Assembly: GCA_007258455.2 (NCBI GenBank)
Contig: VDFB02193867.1
Span: 533,687,071-533,751,070 of the forward strand
Direction: 5' to 3'
Origin: Sequoia sempervirens
Lineage: Eukaryota > Streptophyta > Pinopsida > Cupressales > Cupressaceae
DNA: 64,000 nt
Below are positions 22,551 to 34,981 of the stretch, in pieces. The notes beneath the pieces were generated by a model, which had not been told where the DNA came from, made no database searches, and saw nothing but the letters and a program-made list of their open reading frames with translations. Position 1 is the stretch's first letter. Each line of letters begins with the position of its first letter. The position numbers and the translations under genes were made by a program.

Positions 22551-23640
22551 ATCTCTATATGAATATTACTGATTTGTTTGATGAAATTAATATAAAATAA
22601 ATAAAAATAATATTAAAAAATATATATATTTTATACAAGGAAAGAAAGCAAAAAATCAGATATTCTTTCAAAAAAAAATTAAAAAAATCATATTTATTAT
22701 ATTTTATAAAAATCATTGCACTTTATATAAAGAAAGAAAGCAAAAAATTAAATATGGTTTCTAATTTTTTACTAATATTCAAAAAAATCTAAAAAACCAT
22801 AATTATTATATTTTACAAATTAAAATAAATACTATTATGTTTTAGAAAAACATGTTTAAATGCACTAAATTTAGTTTATCAAAATAGTTATTGCACTTTA
22901 TACAAAGAAAGAAAGTAAAGAACTAAATATTGTTTCTAAATTTCCACTAATATTAACAATTTATAAATTATATTATAAATATGCAAAACAATTAATTTAA
23001 TATTTTGAATGCATACTCAATATTATTTAGTTTCAAACTATATATATATATATATATATATAAACCATCATTAATAAGCACTTTTATTCCATCTTCCTAC
23101 ACAAAACAAACGTTTATTTCAAATTTTTTTTTCTTCTTAATTTGAAGTTTTTCACAATTACATCTTTTTATACTTAATATTAAATACTAAGATCTATCCA
23201 ATAGAAGTTCTAAATTAACAAAAAAACTATCAGTGTTCTCATTGCACACCAAGATGCGGTTGCTAGTTTTATATTTTATATGCATAGCAACACAAATGCA
23301 TTAGTCTTTCCTACAAATGTTGAGTTGTCAAATACAAAAGGGTCCTCAAAGTTTTCCTTATTTCTGCTCGTTGATTGTGCTTTAAATTTTGTATGTACCT
23401 CGTGCTCTGAAAATCATAGGTACAAAGTGCAAAATTTATTTTTTTATATTTCATTATAATTAGATTTTTCCTCGATGCTAGTTTACTTGTGCTAGAGTTA
23501 AACCTTGTCTTTGTAAGCTCATTTAGTTAGTGAGATTTTGCAAAAATGAACACATAATTCATTTTTTAAATCAAATAAAATAGAAAAATAATACATAAAA
23601 TATGAAAAAAGAAAAAATATTTTTTTTACTATTAGGCCCC
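22551..23640. other. AT-rich stretch
   Basis: Very AT-rich, with A-runs and a (TA)n microsatellite at about 23,039-23,062. No gene or element recognised. Confidence 0.6.
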
Positions 23641-26279
23641 TACATAGAAAGATTTAGATTGAGCCAAGCTAGAGTGAGGACATGAGGTGCCACAAACAAG
23701 AAGGAGTAGAGCCTACCTCCACTTAAGTCTCAAAGTCATTCTACTGATATTTTATCCTAGATTAGAAGGTGTCATTCCTTAGAGATTTGGCATACTCTTC
23801 AACCTTTCAACTTAAAAATACTAGATTCTTGTACTAAAGTCTAAGAACCATCTTTCTAGCTCCAACCCATGCTTTGAATGGTAGCATTAAATAAGTTGGG
23901 TTGTGTTTAATCTGAGTGAATCACTAAAATCCACATCAAAATGTTGGACATGTATTCCATGTAAAATCTTCTTTTCAATCACTATATTTTTTAAAATTCA
24001 ATTCACATCAATTATCAATTTAGATGATCAGGCATATTTCATCTAATGTTGAAATGTTGATTTGAAATGTTCATAATTAATCATCATGATAACAATTCAA
24101 TGTCACCAATTACCTATACTTACACTCAAAAGTGCTAGCCTCCTATGGATAGGGTCATCCCTAGACCCTGACCTAAACCTCGAGGGTTCATGATGACCCT
24201 ATCTATGTATCCCCTCATGGGAAATCAAAAGCTTCATAGTTCACCCACCAATATTAGAGGGAGTTCATTGTCTCATCTTGTATGCAATCTTTGATCTTAC
24301 CTTTTACCCATTATTATTCATTAAGCGTAAGCTATTAACTTAGCCAATTATAATAGAATGATGCTAATTAGCCATCATTTTGGTTCCATACCAAATATTA
24401 CCAATCATTAGTGAACAAATATACATAAATGTACACAAGGGTCATATCATACCATAATCCTAGATCACATACATAATGACTATCACAAACATACATCAAA
24501 TATATATACAAGATGACTAGCTCATACACATCACAAAAGTAAAAATGATTGGCTCATATGCACAACTTAAGTAAATTAATTACTGGCTCATACACACATC
24601 ACAAGTACAATGGTTATTAACTCATATGTACATCACAAGTACAATAGTGAATAGCTCATACACCCATCACATATACCACAATGACTAGCTCCAACATACA
24701 TCACATGTATCCAATGTGAACAATCCACATATACATCACATGTTTACATAAAATATTAGATACGACCAACTGCATGCATTATTCTAATACTTGGTTCAAA
24801 AACACATAAGAACATAAGTAGATTTCACTTAGAAAAGGAATGTCAGTGCATCACATACTACATTGTGGGTCCCATCATTTTCTCCATCCATTAGCAAGGG
24901 CATTAGTAACAATGTACACAAAACTTAAGACCATTTACACAATGAATAACTGACACATCTATAATGGCTGACTAACAGTTGTCCATAGTGCATGCTGAAT
25001 AGAAAAGGAATATCAATGGATGTTGTACTACACTATGGGTCCATCCTTTTCATCAGTCTTTTACACCATCGAGAAAATAGGAAGAGAATTTGATGCATCC
25101 CATACTACATCGGCGGTCCATCCTCAACCCAAATATTTCCACTAGTAGTGAACCTAATATAGGTGGGTGGATTTAAACTTTAATCACCTATAGGCCACTA
25201 ACAACAAGTCTGTCCACCCAAGAAGAAATGGCCTTTGGCATATACCACCTTCTGACCTTAGTGATATTGTCATAGATCTCCTTAACAACCTAGGTAACAC
25301 TTAACATCAATCACTCTCATGCTATAAGTGACTGCCAATGAACCATCTATATACAATGGTTAGTCATGATTATCATTACCCATATAGTAGAGTATCAACC
25401 CATTCAACCATTACTATATCATAACTAGGGTAGCCCTTGAAAACCTTCACCTCTATGAACCAAGTGAATGTCGGTTAATCCCTAATAGTAACCCAAAAAT
25501 TGATCATTGTCATAGTCCAATGACTACCTATCATTGCTCAAATGTCTTGAAGACTCACACTTGACTCATCTCCGGCTTGGGACTTACACAACAAGATTCA
25601 CAACTATTGGAGTATACCACAGTAAACTAATTCAAGAGCCTATACACAAATTCTTATAGGTTTGGAGTTGAATTACACAAACACATAAGAATCACATTGG
25701 ACCAACACAAGATGAATTACACTAAACATGTGCACATAGACAAATAATGACTATAAATTAGTCAAATCCATTCACTTCATTCCACTTACTATTCAAAAAC
25801 ATATTACATGTATTTAATATAAGTATTCACATTTTTATAAGTCATTCATAACCATCCAATACCCATTTTAACCTCAAATCAAAGCTTGATAAAGAGAGAA
25901 GGTCAAACAAGTTAGGAACAGCCCCAACCCTCCCCTACAAACTTGGAGTCATATGGGATTCCTTCCCCCAAGCCTACGTACTTTCTTCCAAAAAGGATCA
26001 AAGTCACATGTATTTCTTCTTACAAGGTCTCTCTAAGGGAAGACATGTACATGTTTTTGTAACTAAGGCACGTCATTATTAAATCCTCTCAATTAGAATG
26101 TTTAACAAAATACAAGAAAAACACAACCAAGCTCACAGTCGAGTGATTCATACTATGAAATTTATCTTGAAGGATATAAAAATATTAGATCAATCTCCAC
26201 ATGCTATTGTTCATAATCTAACTTGAACAAACCAAGATTCATCTTAGTTATAAATATATAATAAACTCCATGAACCTTA
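23641..26279. other. Diverged repeat region without genes
   Basis: No coding frame of note. It includes the 34-bp minisatellite at 24,478-24,756. Three loosely similar blocks follow near 24,834, 25,001 and 25,083, sharing words such as aaaaggaat, tactaca and gggtcc. It looks like an old, locally duplicated repeat. Confidence 0.45.
24478..24756. repeat. 34-bp minisatellite, about eight units
   Basis: The core ctcatacacacatcaca recurs at 24,521, 24,553, 24,587, 24,621, 24,655, 24,689 and 24,723. After the first 32-bp step the spacing is exactly 34 bp. Units are diverged in sequence but not in length. Confidence 0.75.
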
Positions 26280-26439
26280 TTACCCTGTTGGGACATCAAA
26301 GACTTCCAATTTGGGGTCAAGTATTTTGATAGGTGGCAATGTAATCAATCCTTGGTTAAGGAGTGTTTGTAAAGAATTTTTCAGTCTTGGTTGTGGTATG
26401 TATAAAAGATAGCTTCTTAAGTTTAGAATGATTGTGCTT

Positions 26440-26706
26440 CTAACTCGATTGACGAATTGTTTGATGTGAAGGTGGAGGATCTTGATATCCTATTCCTTTA
26501 GTTTCTTTTGATGACATTTGTTCCAATAGATAATGGAATTCATGCTCATTGTGAATGTTATGTCCTTTCTTTTTTAAAATCTTAAAGCCTTGTCCATAAG
26601 TTTGTTCCAAATCAATGGGTGTATTGGTAAATCTGTGCATATAAGATGGCATAGGCTCCTTGTGTTTACCATCAATGTATGCTTCCATGCTCTTTGTTTT
26701 ATACAT
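26440..26706 (-). pseudogene. G-patch-like polyprotein fragment of element W
   Basis: An 88-codon frame with YGQGFKILKKKGHNIHNE and KETKGIGYQDPPPS. The spacing, YG-x-G then KG, then GxGY about 25 residues later, matches the G-patch-like region after the protease in T1 (MQRMGYEGNGPIGK ... IGLGYGK) and X. It is probably the protease-RT spacer of a Tat-like element from which the rest was deleted. Confidence 0.45.
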
Positions 26707-28379
26707 GTCATGAGATTCGGTTTTGAGATGTAAAGATTGAACATGTCAAGTGGTGGGATTATGGGAGGTGTTGGCTATTGAAATGGATTATTAGGCCATT
26801 GCATGGAGGGGTAAAATGATACATTTTTCTCAAGGTTATGCAAGGAGTTTTGTATGAATTCATGCATGCTATCTTCATCCTTACACAATATATCTATTTC
26901 ACAAGGACATTCATTGGGAGGTGAAGGATCATGAATGTCTCAATTACATTAGTCCATTATCGCCAAACGCATAACTTGAAACATCAACTAAAGATTTGAA
27001 GGAAATCAACACTTTACCAAAACACATATCCATGATGAAATTTTAAGAATGCTATATAAAATGCAAGCGTGAAAGATGTTTTAATGAATTTTTAATGCAA
27101 TTTTCAAATCTAAAATATGATAATTGGCTAATTTAAGATGTAGAGACTTGAAAATAATGATTTTTCAATGCAAATTTTGATTCTAAACAATGTAGTTTCT
27201 TTTGACCAAATGAACTAAATACAAAATGCTTAAGAATATTCAATTTTTAAAACACAAATAAAGATTTGCAAGTACAGGAATCTGAGTAGACAAAGACAAA
27301 AATGTGCGTAAAAGTTTACAAAAGGGTCTATAAATGGATAGGGTCTCCAAGGGGTGAATGAGTCTTTGTACATGGTTTTGAAAAATTAAAATGTAAGTGT
27401 CTATGATATTGTTTATGATTTTTGTTCCTAGTTGTAAAATAATTCTACAATCACTTTTTTTTTAAAAACAATTCTAATTAAATGCAAGTGCAAATGAATG
27501 GCAATGTATAAACAAAAGTGAAAAATTTTAATACGATCTTGAATGAATTTCTAATCTAAATGACTAAAACATAAACTAATATAAAATATAATGCAAAATG
27601 TATGCAATATTTTTGGATTTTTAAGAATTTTAATGATGCAAGCATGCAAAATGTAACCGTAAATGAAGAATGCAATTTACCATGATGCAAAACCTATATT
27701 TAGGGTTTGAAAGAATTTTGAATTATAAAAGGTATGATGTAAGAATGCCAGGTTCTCCAAAATGAAATGATGGTAAAAGGGGGGGGTTAAAACCCTAATC
27801 CCTTGGGATGGAAGGAATATAGGATTTAGTAGTCCCTCTTCCCATGCATTTCATTAAGAATCCACTCAAACCACAAAGCCAAGATACTTTAAACCTTAAT
27901 GGTGAGTCAATCAGACCTGAGTTGTATGAAAATTCTTTGAGGAAAGGGAATGAGAATGATTAGGAATGATTTCAAATAATGAAACTTAAAATGTAAATTG
28001 TAGATTCCCGAAAGTAAAAAAATTGTAACAAAAATTTGTAGGCATATTTGGAAGGTATTTGAGGGTATGCACCTATCACCAAAATTTTTTTATGGAATGT
28101 GCAGAGGGACAAGGTCACCCAAGGGTGAATGGGTCCTTGATATGTCTTCTGAAAATACTTTTTGTAGTCCTATAGTGCTAAATCTAAGATGTTGATTTAT
28201 TCTTGCAAAATTTTCAGAATGAAAAAAATAAATTTTGCAACTTAGTTTTCGTGTCTTGAAAACTTTGATGACAACTAATGCAGCAATGTAAAATTTCTTT
28301 TCCAAGATCTTTTCAATCCTTCTTCAACCTATAATATGCATATACATATAGAGGAAAAAGTTGTTTTTTTTTTGTATGG

Positions 28380-28400
28380 GGGTTCACCTTGGTCGAACCC
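28380..28400 (-). other. LTR hairpin module, copy in W
   Basis: Stem GGGTTC / GAACCC around a 9-nt loop that reads gaccaaggt on the minus strand. It is homologous to 37,781-37,803 and 45,191-45,213, where the stem is GGGTTT / AAACCC. Confidence 0.6.
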
Positions 28401-29116
28401 TAGTTTGGTAATTAAACCTTGATAAAAAATAATAGAAAAGAAGGAAATGACGAATGAAAACTTGCTACAACTCACCACCCTTCAATGGCTTCCTTGAAGG
28501 ACTGAAGTCAACACATATCTTCAAAGGAATTAGATCTTGCTTAGCTATTTTGCTTTGGATGCTTGAACTCTTTTGATGCATGAAGACCTCTAATGCTTGT
28601 TAGCCTTCACAAAATAACTTTAATACACATAAACTTGGACACGATGTTAGGATCTTGATTGTTGCTACAAATGACTAATAATGTTTCCCTTGAATGCTCT
28701 TGAAAATAATATTTTCTCTTGTAAATTGTGCTATTGCTAGATAGATTTTAAATGATAAAAATTCTATGTATTTATAAGTGTTTATCTAATTTTTTGAAAA
28801 TTAGATTCCAAAATCTAAAACTTGCAACTTGAATTTTGATTATTAAATGACTGCTAAAAGCATATTTTCAATTACGTTTTGGCCCCTAAAAGGGACCCAT
28901 TTTCCCATGGGAGAATGCTTCTTGGCCTAAATTTCAAGGACACTCATATTCTATGGAAAGCTAATAATTAAATACATTTATTTAATGTTGGTTCCTTTTC
29001 AGAAAAAAAAGGTAAGAATAAGGCTTTGAAATGCATATTTTGGAAAATTAGAAACTTAATTTTAAGTCCAATAAATTAAGGGACCCAAAAATAGTGTGAA
29101 ATTGTAAAGGTATACA

Positions 29117-29343
29117 ATTTTCTACTCTACACTAGTAAATAGTATTAGTTCATCTGTTTTAAATAGAGTAGTGTTAAAGTAGGTTACTTATTTAGCACTT
29201 TAAAAAAAACTCTAATTTTACTAACTATAACTATAAATTTTGTAAAGTATAAAGACAACAAATTCTTATCTTAACTCTATATAGTTTTCCTTTCCATATT
29301 TGTTAGAATCTTTCTATATTTGAATGTGTTTTGATCTACATAA
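29117..29343. other. Short spacer
   Basis: AT-rich sequence between remnant W and the next element; nothing recognised. Confidence 0.5.
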
Positions 29344-29348
29344 CTATT
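29344..29348. repeat. Left target-site duplication of V (CTATT)
   Basis: Identical to 31,332-31,336 on the other side. It sits directly before TGATGCAAGAG, taken as the LTR start. Confidence 0.65.
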
Positions 29349-30058
29349 TGATGCAAGAGCATCCAGTGGTGTAAGGGCAATCTTGCATCACCCAAAAATA
29401 GTTAAATTTCTAGTTTCTTAGTTTTTAGATGTTTTTACATTTTTGGATACCCTTTTTGTCATAATGAAATTCCCAATTTATGGTTTTTATTTTCTATTCC
29501 TAGGTTGAAAGATATTGCAGTTTTAGTTTCCTAGATTTGCACCTGAAAATCTTCTGAGTTGGATTTGAGGCACTTAGAACTTCTATAATGGCCCTAAAAC
29601 TTGCTAAAATTGGTGTACCAAATTTTAAGCGTGTTCTTGACTTCGAGACCTTTCCAACAGTTCAAACGGTTTGCGAATCGGAGCCCCGGATCAAAAGTTA
29701 TGGCCCTGGGAAGTTGGCGCACTTCCTAGAAGATACAATTGCAAATGTTCTTTTTAAATTTGAACTTCAAGTTGTAATTTTCGGCACCAAACCACCTAAA
29801 CTAAAATTTTAATGTTTTTTTGGCTCCAAACTAAAGAGGAACTCTATTTATGGGCGGGTTTCTAATATTTTTGGGTAACTTTTTGGGGACAAGCTCGCAT
29901 ATTATGAAAGGGTTATTCTGTAGCTTTCTGTAGCTTGCATGTGTTGTAGAACTTAGGGATTTGAGATCCTCTGCATGTAAGAAGCTCCATTTTCTGAATA
30001 ATAAAATTATTCTCTTGTTTGTGGGTTATTTTTTGTATCTCGGGCTGCACCCTCATTA
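29349..30058 (+). repeat. V 5' LTR
   Basis: About 710 bp ending CCCTCATTA, where the other copy has CCCTCATCA. It contains a 74-codon ATG frame (29,588-29,812) that is also open in the other LTR. The PBS follows after two bases. Confidence 0.8.
29588..29812 (+). other. 74-codon open frame inside the V 5' LTR
   Basis: Encodes GVPNFKRVLDFETFPTVQTV, later IKSYGPGK, and ends PPKLKF. The same frame is open in the second LTR (30,871-31,095) with 9 amino-acid changes among 74. I do not recognise the sequence. No domain, signal peptide or membrane segment is evident. It may simply be a frame that has escaped stops. Confidence 0.4.
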
Positions 30059-30060
30059 AA

Positions 30061-30072
30061 TGGTATCAGAGC
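30061..30072 (+). other. V primer-binding site (initiator tRNA-Met type)
   Basis: TGGTATCAGAGC, the classic plant retrotransposon PBS complementary to the 3' end of initiator tRNA-Met, two bases after the LTR. Confidence 0.92.
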
Positions 30073-30155
30073 GGGTTTTCTTGAGCGTGTGGATAGATTG
30101 ACGATCGTGAGGAAATTCACACCAGGACCGTGGTTGTGGGTCAAGGTCAAGAAAG

Positions 30156-30516
30156 ATGCCTCCAAGAGTGATGCCTGGTAGGCGTGGTGGTGCTAAAGGT
30201 GGTTGAGGCAGCAGAGATGCTGGTGGAAGAGATGCACTGGCAACCCTCCAGAGACAGATTGATGCATTACAAGAGCAGTTGAGAAGAGGGTTAAACCCGA
30301 GGGAGGAAAGTGAATATGAAGGAGAGGAAGAAGGTTCAAATGTAGAAGAGGAAGAAGAAGCAATTGATCAAGACCAAATGTGGCTAATAAGGGCCATTTA
30401 GAAGATCAGGAAAAGACCCAGAGCAGAAGTCCCTAGTTATTCCAGAAGTCTGAACCCGGAAGAGTTGATCGACTGGATCAACGAGCTAGAAGAATATTTT
30501 GAGTATGAGGAAATAG
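30156..30516 (+). pseudogene. V gag, N-terminal part
   Basis: Begins with ATG at 30,156 (MPPRVMPGRRGGAKGG) and runs in one frame to the gap. It is interrupted by TGA (30,204-30,206) and TAG (about 30,399-30,401), both at places where CGA and CAG fit. It includes a coiled-coil-like LQRQIDALQEQLRRGL, a Glu-rich stretch, and the capsid entry motif SLNPEELIDWINELEEYFEY just before the Ns. This is typical of plant Ty3/gypsy gag, probably of a chromovirus-type element, though the clade cannot be fixed without pol. Confidence 0.8.
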
Positions 30517-30616
30517 NNNNNNNNNNNNNNNNNNNNNNNNNNNNNNNNNNNNNNNNNNNNNNNNNNNNNNNNNNNNNNNNNNNNNNNNNNNNNNNNNNNN
30601 NNNNNNNNNNNNNNNN
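30517..30616. other. Assembly gap (100 Ns)
   Basis: A run of exactly 100 N, the conventional placeholder for a gap of unknown size. It interrupts gag of element V, and all downstream gag-pol is absent. Confidence 0.95.
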
Positions 30617-30627
30617 ACCACAGGTAA

Positions 30628-31331
30628 TGCGATCTGAGGGTACATCCAGTGGTGTAAGGGCAATCTTGCATCACCCAAAAATAGTTAAATTTCAAGTTTC
30701 TCAATTTTTAGATGTTTTTACATTTTTGGATACCCTTTTCGTCATAATGAAATTCCTAATTTACGGTTTTTATTTTCTATTTCTGGGTTGAAAGATATTA
30801 TTGTTTTAGTTTCCCATATTTGCACTTGAAAATCTTCTGAGTTGGATTTGAGGCACTTAGAGCTTCCAGAATGGCCCCAAAACTTGCCGAAATTGGTGTA
30901 CCTAATTTCAAGCGCGTTCTTGACTTCGAGACCTTTCCAACGGTTCAAACGGTTCACGAATCAGAGCCCCAGATCAAAAGTTATGGCCCCGGGAAGATGG
31001 CGCACTTTCTAGAAGATACAATTGCAAATATTCTTTTGAAATTTGAACTTCAAGTTGTAATTTTCGGTGCCAAACTGCCTAAACTCAAATTTTAATGTTG
31101 TTTTGGCTCCAAACTAAAGAGGAACTCTATTTATGGGTGGGTTTCTAATATTTTTGGGTAACTTTTTGGGGACAAGCTCACATATTGTGAAAGGGTTATT
31201 CTATAGCTTGTATGTGTTGTAGAACTTGGGGATTTGAGATCCTCTGCATGTAAGAAGCTCCATTTTTTGTATAATAAAATTATTCTCTTGTTTGTGGGTT
31301 ATTTTTTGTGTCTCGGGCTGCGCCCTCATCA
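30628..31331 (+). repeat. V 3' LTR
   Basis: Matches the 5' LTR from catccagtggtgtaaggg (30,643) to its end. The first 15 bases are more diverged, so the start is approximate. It carries the second copy of the 74-codon frame at 30,871-31,095. Confidence 0.75.
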
Positions 31332-31336
31332 CTATT
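31332..31336. repeat. Right target-site duplication of V (CTATT)
   Basis: Follows the LTR end CCCTCATCA and is identical to 29,344-29,348. Confidence 0.65.
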
Positions 31337-33423
31337 TTTCTTTATATTCTAAGAATGTTGTTGTGTTACTAATTAATTTGTATGATTGCCCCCCAATTCA
31401 CCATGAAAATCATCTCAATATAGACATAATACACATTTTCCAAGATGCCAACACAGCCTCAACTTGTCTTGCTCACAAAGATTTATGTTTTCATTAAAAA
31501 AATAAAGAGAAATGAAATCATATTAAAGAGTCTTTGTAACCAATTAAAATAAATTTGGATTCTTACTTAATAAATAAATTTATATAAATATGTTATATAA
31601 TATATTTAATAATATATAATAAATTTTATATTAATATATTATATATAAAATTTATATAATAAATTTAATATAAATATATTATATATTATGTTGTAAAATA
31701 TATTATAATATAAATAATTTATTTATTAAGTGGGGGATGGAAGCAGGGCAACAGTTCTATGTCATGGGAGTGCTGCTACAGTGAACTGGTGATCAACTGG
31801 ATTTTATCCTATTAAACATATGAGATGAGTTTGCTAAAAGTCTAGCAGAATGTCTATATTGTGCTAAAAAAACAACAGAAATCTGATTTTTAAAAAAAAA
31901 ATTAATGAAAATTCTAAGCGAGTTTAATCAGAAAACCATTAAGATGGTTTTAACTAAATGAGGATTGGTTTTTGTAATGCCCACGTGGTACTAATTTGTG
32001 GATTTCTTGTTCACAAGGGAGCTCTCCACCGATTCTTGCATGTTCTTGAAAGTTCATATTTCGAAGCCAAGGTGAATAGACCTTTACTACATATTATAAG
32101 GTTACTTTGTGATGTCAGATCCCTGTTGTCTTGCAGTCGAACATAATTCAATTACTAACCACTTGCAGTTTTAATCTAATTCAATTTTCTTTGTTGATAT
32201 TTAGTTAACGAGATATCTAATTGCTTAGACTAATACCTGTTTTTAAGTTTTCCCTATATATCACTATGTTGCTACATAGCATATTATACAAATCATCTAA
32301 AAGTGCAGCAAATTATCCCAAACCTTATTGATCTTAACCTAAGTAAATTAAAACCATTGAATAAATCCCCAACTACGATTATCATCAGTTTCTTGCATTG
32401 AAGGCATGCCTGGAATTTGATGGTCTATTTGACTGTCTTTGCATTTTTAGATCATATATTACAATTTGTTAAAATTTATTAGGTGGTATAGATTGACTTG
32501 TTATATTTTTATATATCTGTATATATGACACTTTAAATTATTAATAAACTATGAATAATTATTATAAGTAAATATAATATAGCATTGCAATTTATAATAA
32601 TACTAATATATATGATTTTATAATGTTCATTATAGAAGTATTTTAGAATCTTTTGAAAGATAGAATATAATTGTTTTAATTTTTAAATTATTTTTAACAA
32701 GATTCTCTTAAATATTTTTTAATATGAAACTTACTTGAAATGTAATAGTAAATTTAATATTTTTGTAATAATTACTGATAGTTATCATTTATATCTAATT
32801 TAACATTCATTTTAAATCCATATATAATATATCCATATGACTAATGACATAACAAGGATTTTGAATTTTTTTGAAGAAACATCATTTACCTTTTATGGTA
32901 AGCACTACAAATATGATAATCATGCTAGTTACATAGTCATTGTACTAGCAATAAAAAAAATATTTTCATTATGTTTTCTATTATAATGTATACTTGAAAG
33001 TTGAAGTTTTGTAATGATAAAAAAATAATAATATATAACATTTTTTCATAAATTATACATTTTTTGACAATTCATAAAATGAAAGGTATTTAAATGACCA
33101 AACCATCATAAAAGTTTCATATGACAAGTAGGGGTGACCATCAAATTCCAAGCTTGATTGAAGGAATTTGTCACTTAGGAAACTAAAGCTCCAGATAGAA
33201 AATTTTCACAAGCGTAAACATCATCCTTTAGGAAAGAGATGCTAGAAATTTGGGGTATAATTAAGGTAGCTTCAAAATTTGTCTATAATTTTATGATTGT
33301 CAATGTTAGTATAATGCACTCTTGTATGCTTGTTCATTCTCGATCTTTCTATACAAAAACTTAGGAAATTTCAAATTTTATAATTTCACAAGGCTTTTTT
33401 ATTACTATAAAATTTCTTCTACC
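31337..33423. other. AT-rich stretch without genes
   Basis: Very AT-rich, with the foldback at 31,563-31,735. Small frames such as 31,958-32,143 show no recognisable domain. Confidence 0.5.
31563..31735. repeat. AT-rich foldback
   Basis: The outer arms share acttaataaataaatt with its reverse complement aatttatttattaagt. The inside is almost pure A/T with many TATATTA words that can also pair. It could extrude as a cruciform or be a decayed foldback element. Confidence 0.55.
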
Positions 33424-34670
33424 TGTTGGAATAATGAATAAATGTATGTGAATGTTGTTAGTAGTGTTAGTTTCAGTTTTGGAAACAAAGTTTGAGTTTT
33501 AGAGGCTTTTTAGCTATTACTAAGTGTTAGGATTAATGATTATAATAGAATTTTATTTTTCTTTCATTCTTTTTGAATGAATATAACAATTTTATGTTGA
33601 ATAATATTTATGTTATTTTATATTTTTTGTTATTTTTTAAATTTTTATCATGATATTAAGTCTATATTAGGTGTGACTCCATTACTAAAATGTCCAAGAA
33701 CATGAGAGAATCTTGAGATGTGATTCTCATAGCATAAGAAATAGAGTCTACTGTACAAAGAGTAGTGTAAGTGCGCCTGATTGGATGAGGAGCTCAAGTA
33801 TGTTAGACTCCCTTATGAAGAGTACATATTCATATTGACAAAAAATAGAGTGTACTTTCTATCATTGAATCAAAATTCATCAAAAACACTCTTTTAAAAT
33901 GTGAAAGCTTTTATTTGAAGGTTGTCACATATGTTCTGTTGGCTAAAGGAGAGGAACAATCTATATATGAAAAATGTAGTTTTGAAAGTTTTGTTGCTTC
34001 AATTGGACTTGAAGAATGTGTTGTTTTTTAAAACTAAAATAAAGAGCCACATTTTTATGGTGACAATAGCCATATAAAAGAAGGAAAGTTGCAATTAGGT
34101 TAGAAAATGAGGTTAAAGAGTTATTTTTGGTGTCCTTAAGATTTGTTTGGAGGAAAAGGTTTTTACAGCCATGCATTTTATTTTAAGAGAAGAAAGAGGT
34201 AGTAGTTAATGCTAATTGGTTGGGTTTGTAAGGTATAAAGAAGAAGAAATCATTAAACAATTTGAATGATCATTAGATTTGTTGGTATTTTCAAAGCACA
34301 CACAAAAGGTTGTGAAAGAAAAATTAGTTTTCTTTGCATGTTTTCATTTAGGTGTTGGAAGAGTAGAGGTATTTGAAGTGTAAAAGGAGTAGTGATGTGT
34401 TCATTTGATATTTTAATGGATGTTTGGCTGTAAGAAAGATGTTGGAGATATTTTGAGATGAAAGATAAATATTTTCATATATTAAAATATGTTAAATATC
34501 ATAGAGAATTCATTTCTTTATTAAAAAAGAGTGTTGAGATTAATGAGCAAATGTATGTGAATGTAGTTGATAGTGTTAATTTCAATTCTAAAAAGTTATT
34601 AGAATAGAAAGTTTAGAAGTCTACAATAATTAGATGTTATCAAGTCTCAATTTTTTTTCATATTTAGATC
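33424..34670 (+). mobile_element. Short Copia-like remnant
   Basis: Two LTR-like starts, TGTTGGAATAATGAATAAATG (33,424) and TGTTGAGATTAATGAGCAAATG (34,532), share the following tatgtgaatg block. The first is followed at 33,651 by TGATATTAAG, a plausible G-to-A-decayed form of the TGGTATCAGAG primer site. The second is preceded by the purine run AAAAAAGAG. The inside is only about 870 bp with no pol domain, so it is either a non-autonomous short element or a deletion derivative. The right end is not defined. Confidence 0.45.
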
Positions 34671-34981
34671 CATTATTTTAAAAGTTCATGTACCTTCTTT
34701 GAAACTCTAAATGTAAACATCCCTTATTAAGGGACAAGACATTATATTACGTGGCAAAAAAAATTGTACTCCCTTCTTGGATAAAGTATAATTTCTTGCT
34801 TAATTTGGACCCATTTCAGTACCCTTGCATTAAATTCCCTTTAAATCATCATTAATAGGCTCCTAAGACCCTTTATTTCAAATAGATCTCGAGGCTTTTT
34901 TCAACTAAAATACTAACAAAATCAACAAAAGCATTAATTTTTCTAACAACCCATCATTTTCCCACCTAGCAAATCTAAGGT

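Larger units (their letters stand above)
26280..29116 (-). mobile_element. Broken Ty3/gypsy remnant W (LTR, leader and G-patch piece)
   Basis: Minus-strand remnant. The LTR appears to start at 29,116 with TGTATACC, like T1. It has a TATA box (minus TTATAAATAC, 28,769-28,778) and carries the same hairpin module as the LTRs further right (28,380-28,400). A PBS-like TTTGGCGATAATGG lies near 26,955-26,970 on the minus strand, so the LTR may span about 26,970-29,116. Beyond it come short coding scraps, including the G-patch-like piece at 26,706-26,440. No RT or integrase is present. Boundaries are tentative. Confidence 0.5.
29349..31331 (+). mobile_element. Ty3/gypsy element V with an assembly gap in place of pol
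   Basis: Two related LTRs (29,349-30,058 and about 30,628-31,331) lie between matching 5-bp duplications CTATT (29,344-29,348 and 31,332-31,336). A perfect TGGTATCAGAGC primer-binding site follows the first LTR, and a gag start follows that. The interior then runs into 100 Ns and resumes only about 11 bases before the second LTR. Real pol sequence is therefore probably missing from the assembly, and the N count need not be its true length. Across a 225-bp LTR block I counted 21 differences between copies, so the insertion is old or the gap joined two copies. Confidence 0.8.

Noticed and set aside
24478..24756. CRISPR-like even spacing
   Set aside because: Units are contiguous, diverged tandem copies without conserved repeats separated by unique spacers, in plant DNA.
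30061..30072. Part of a tRNA gene
   Set aside because: It is only the 12-nt complement of a tRNA end in the standard position of a primer-binding site.
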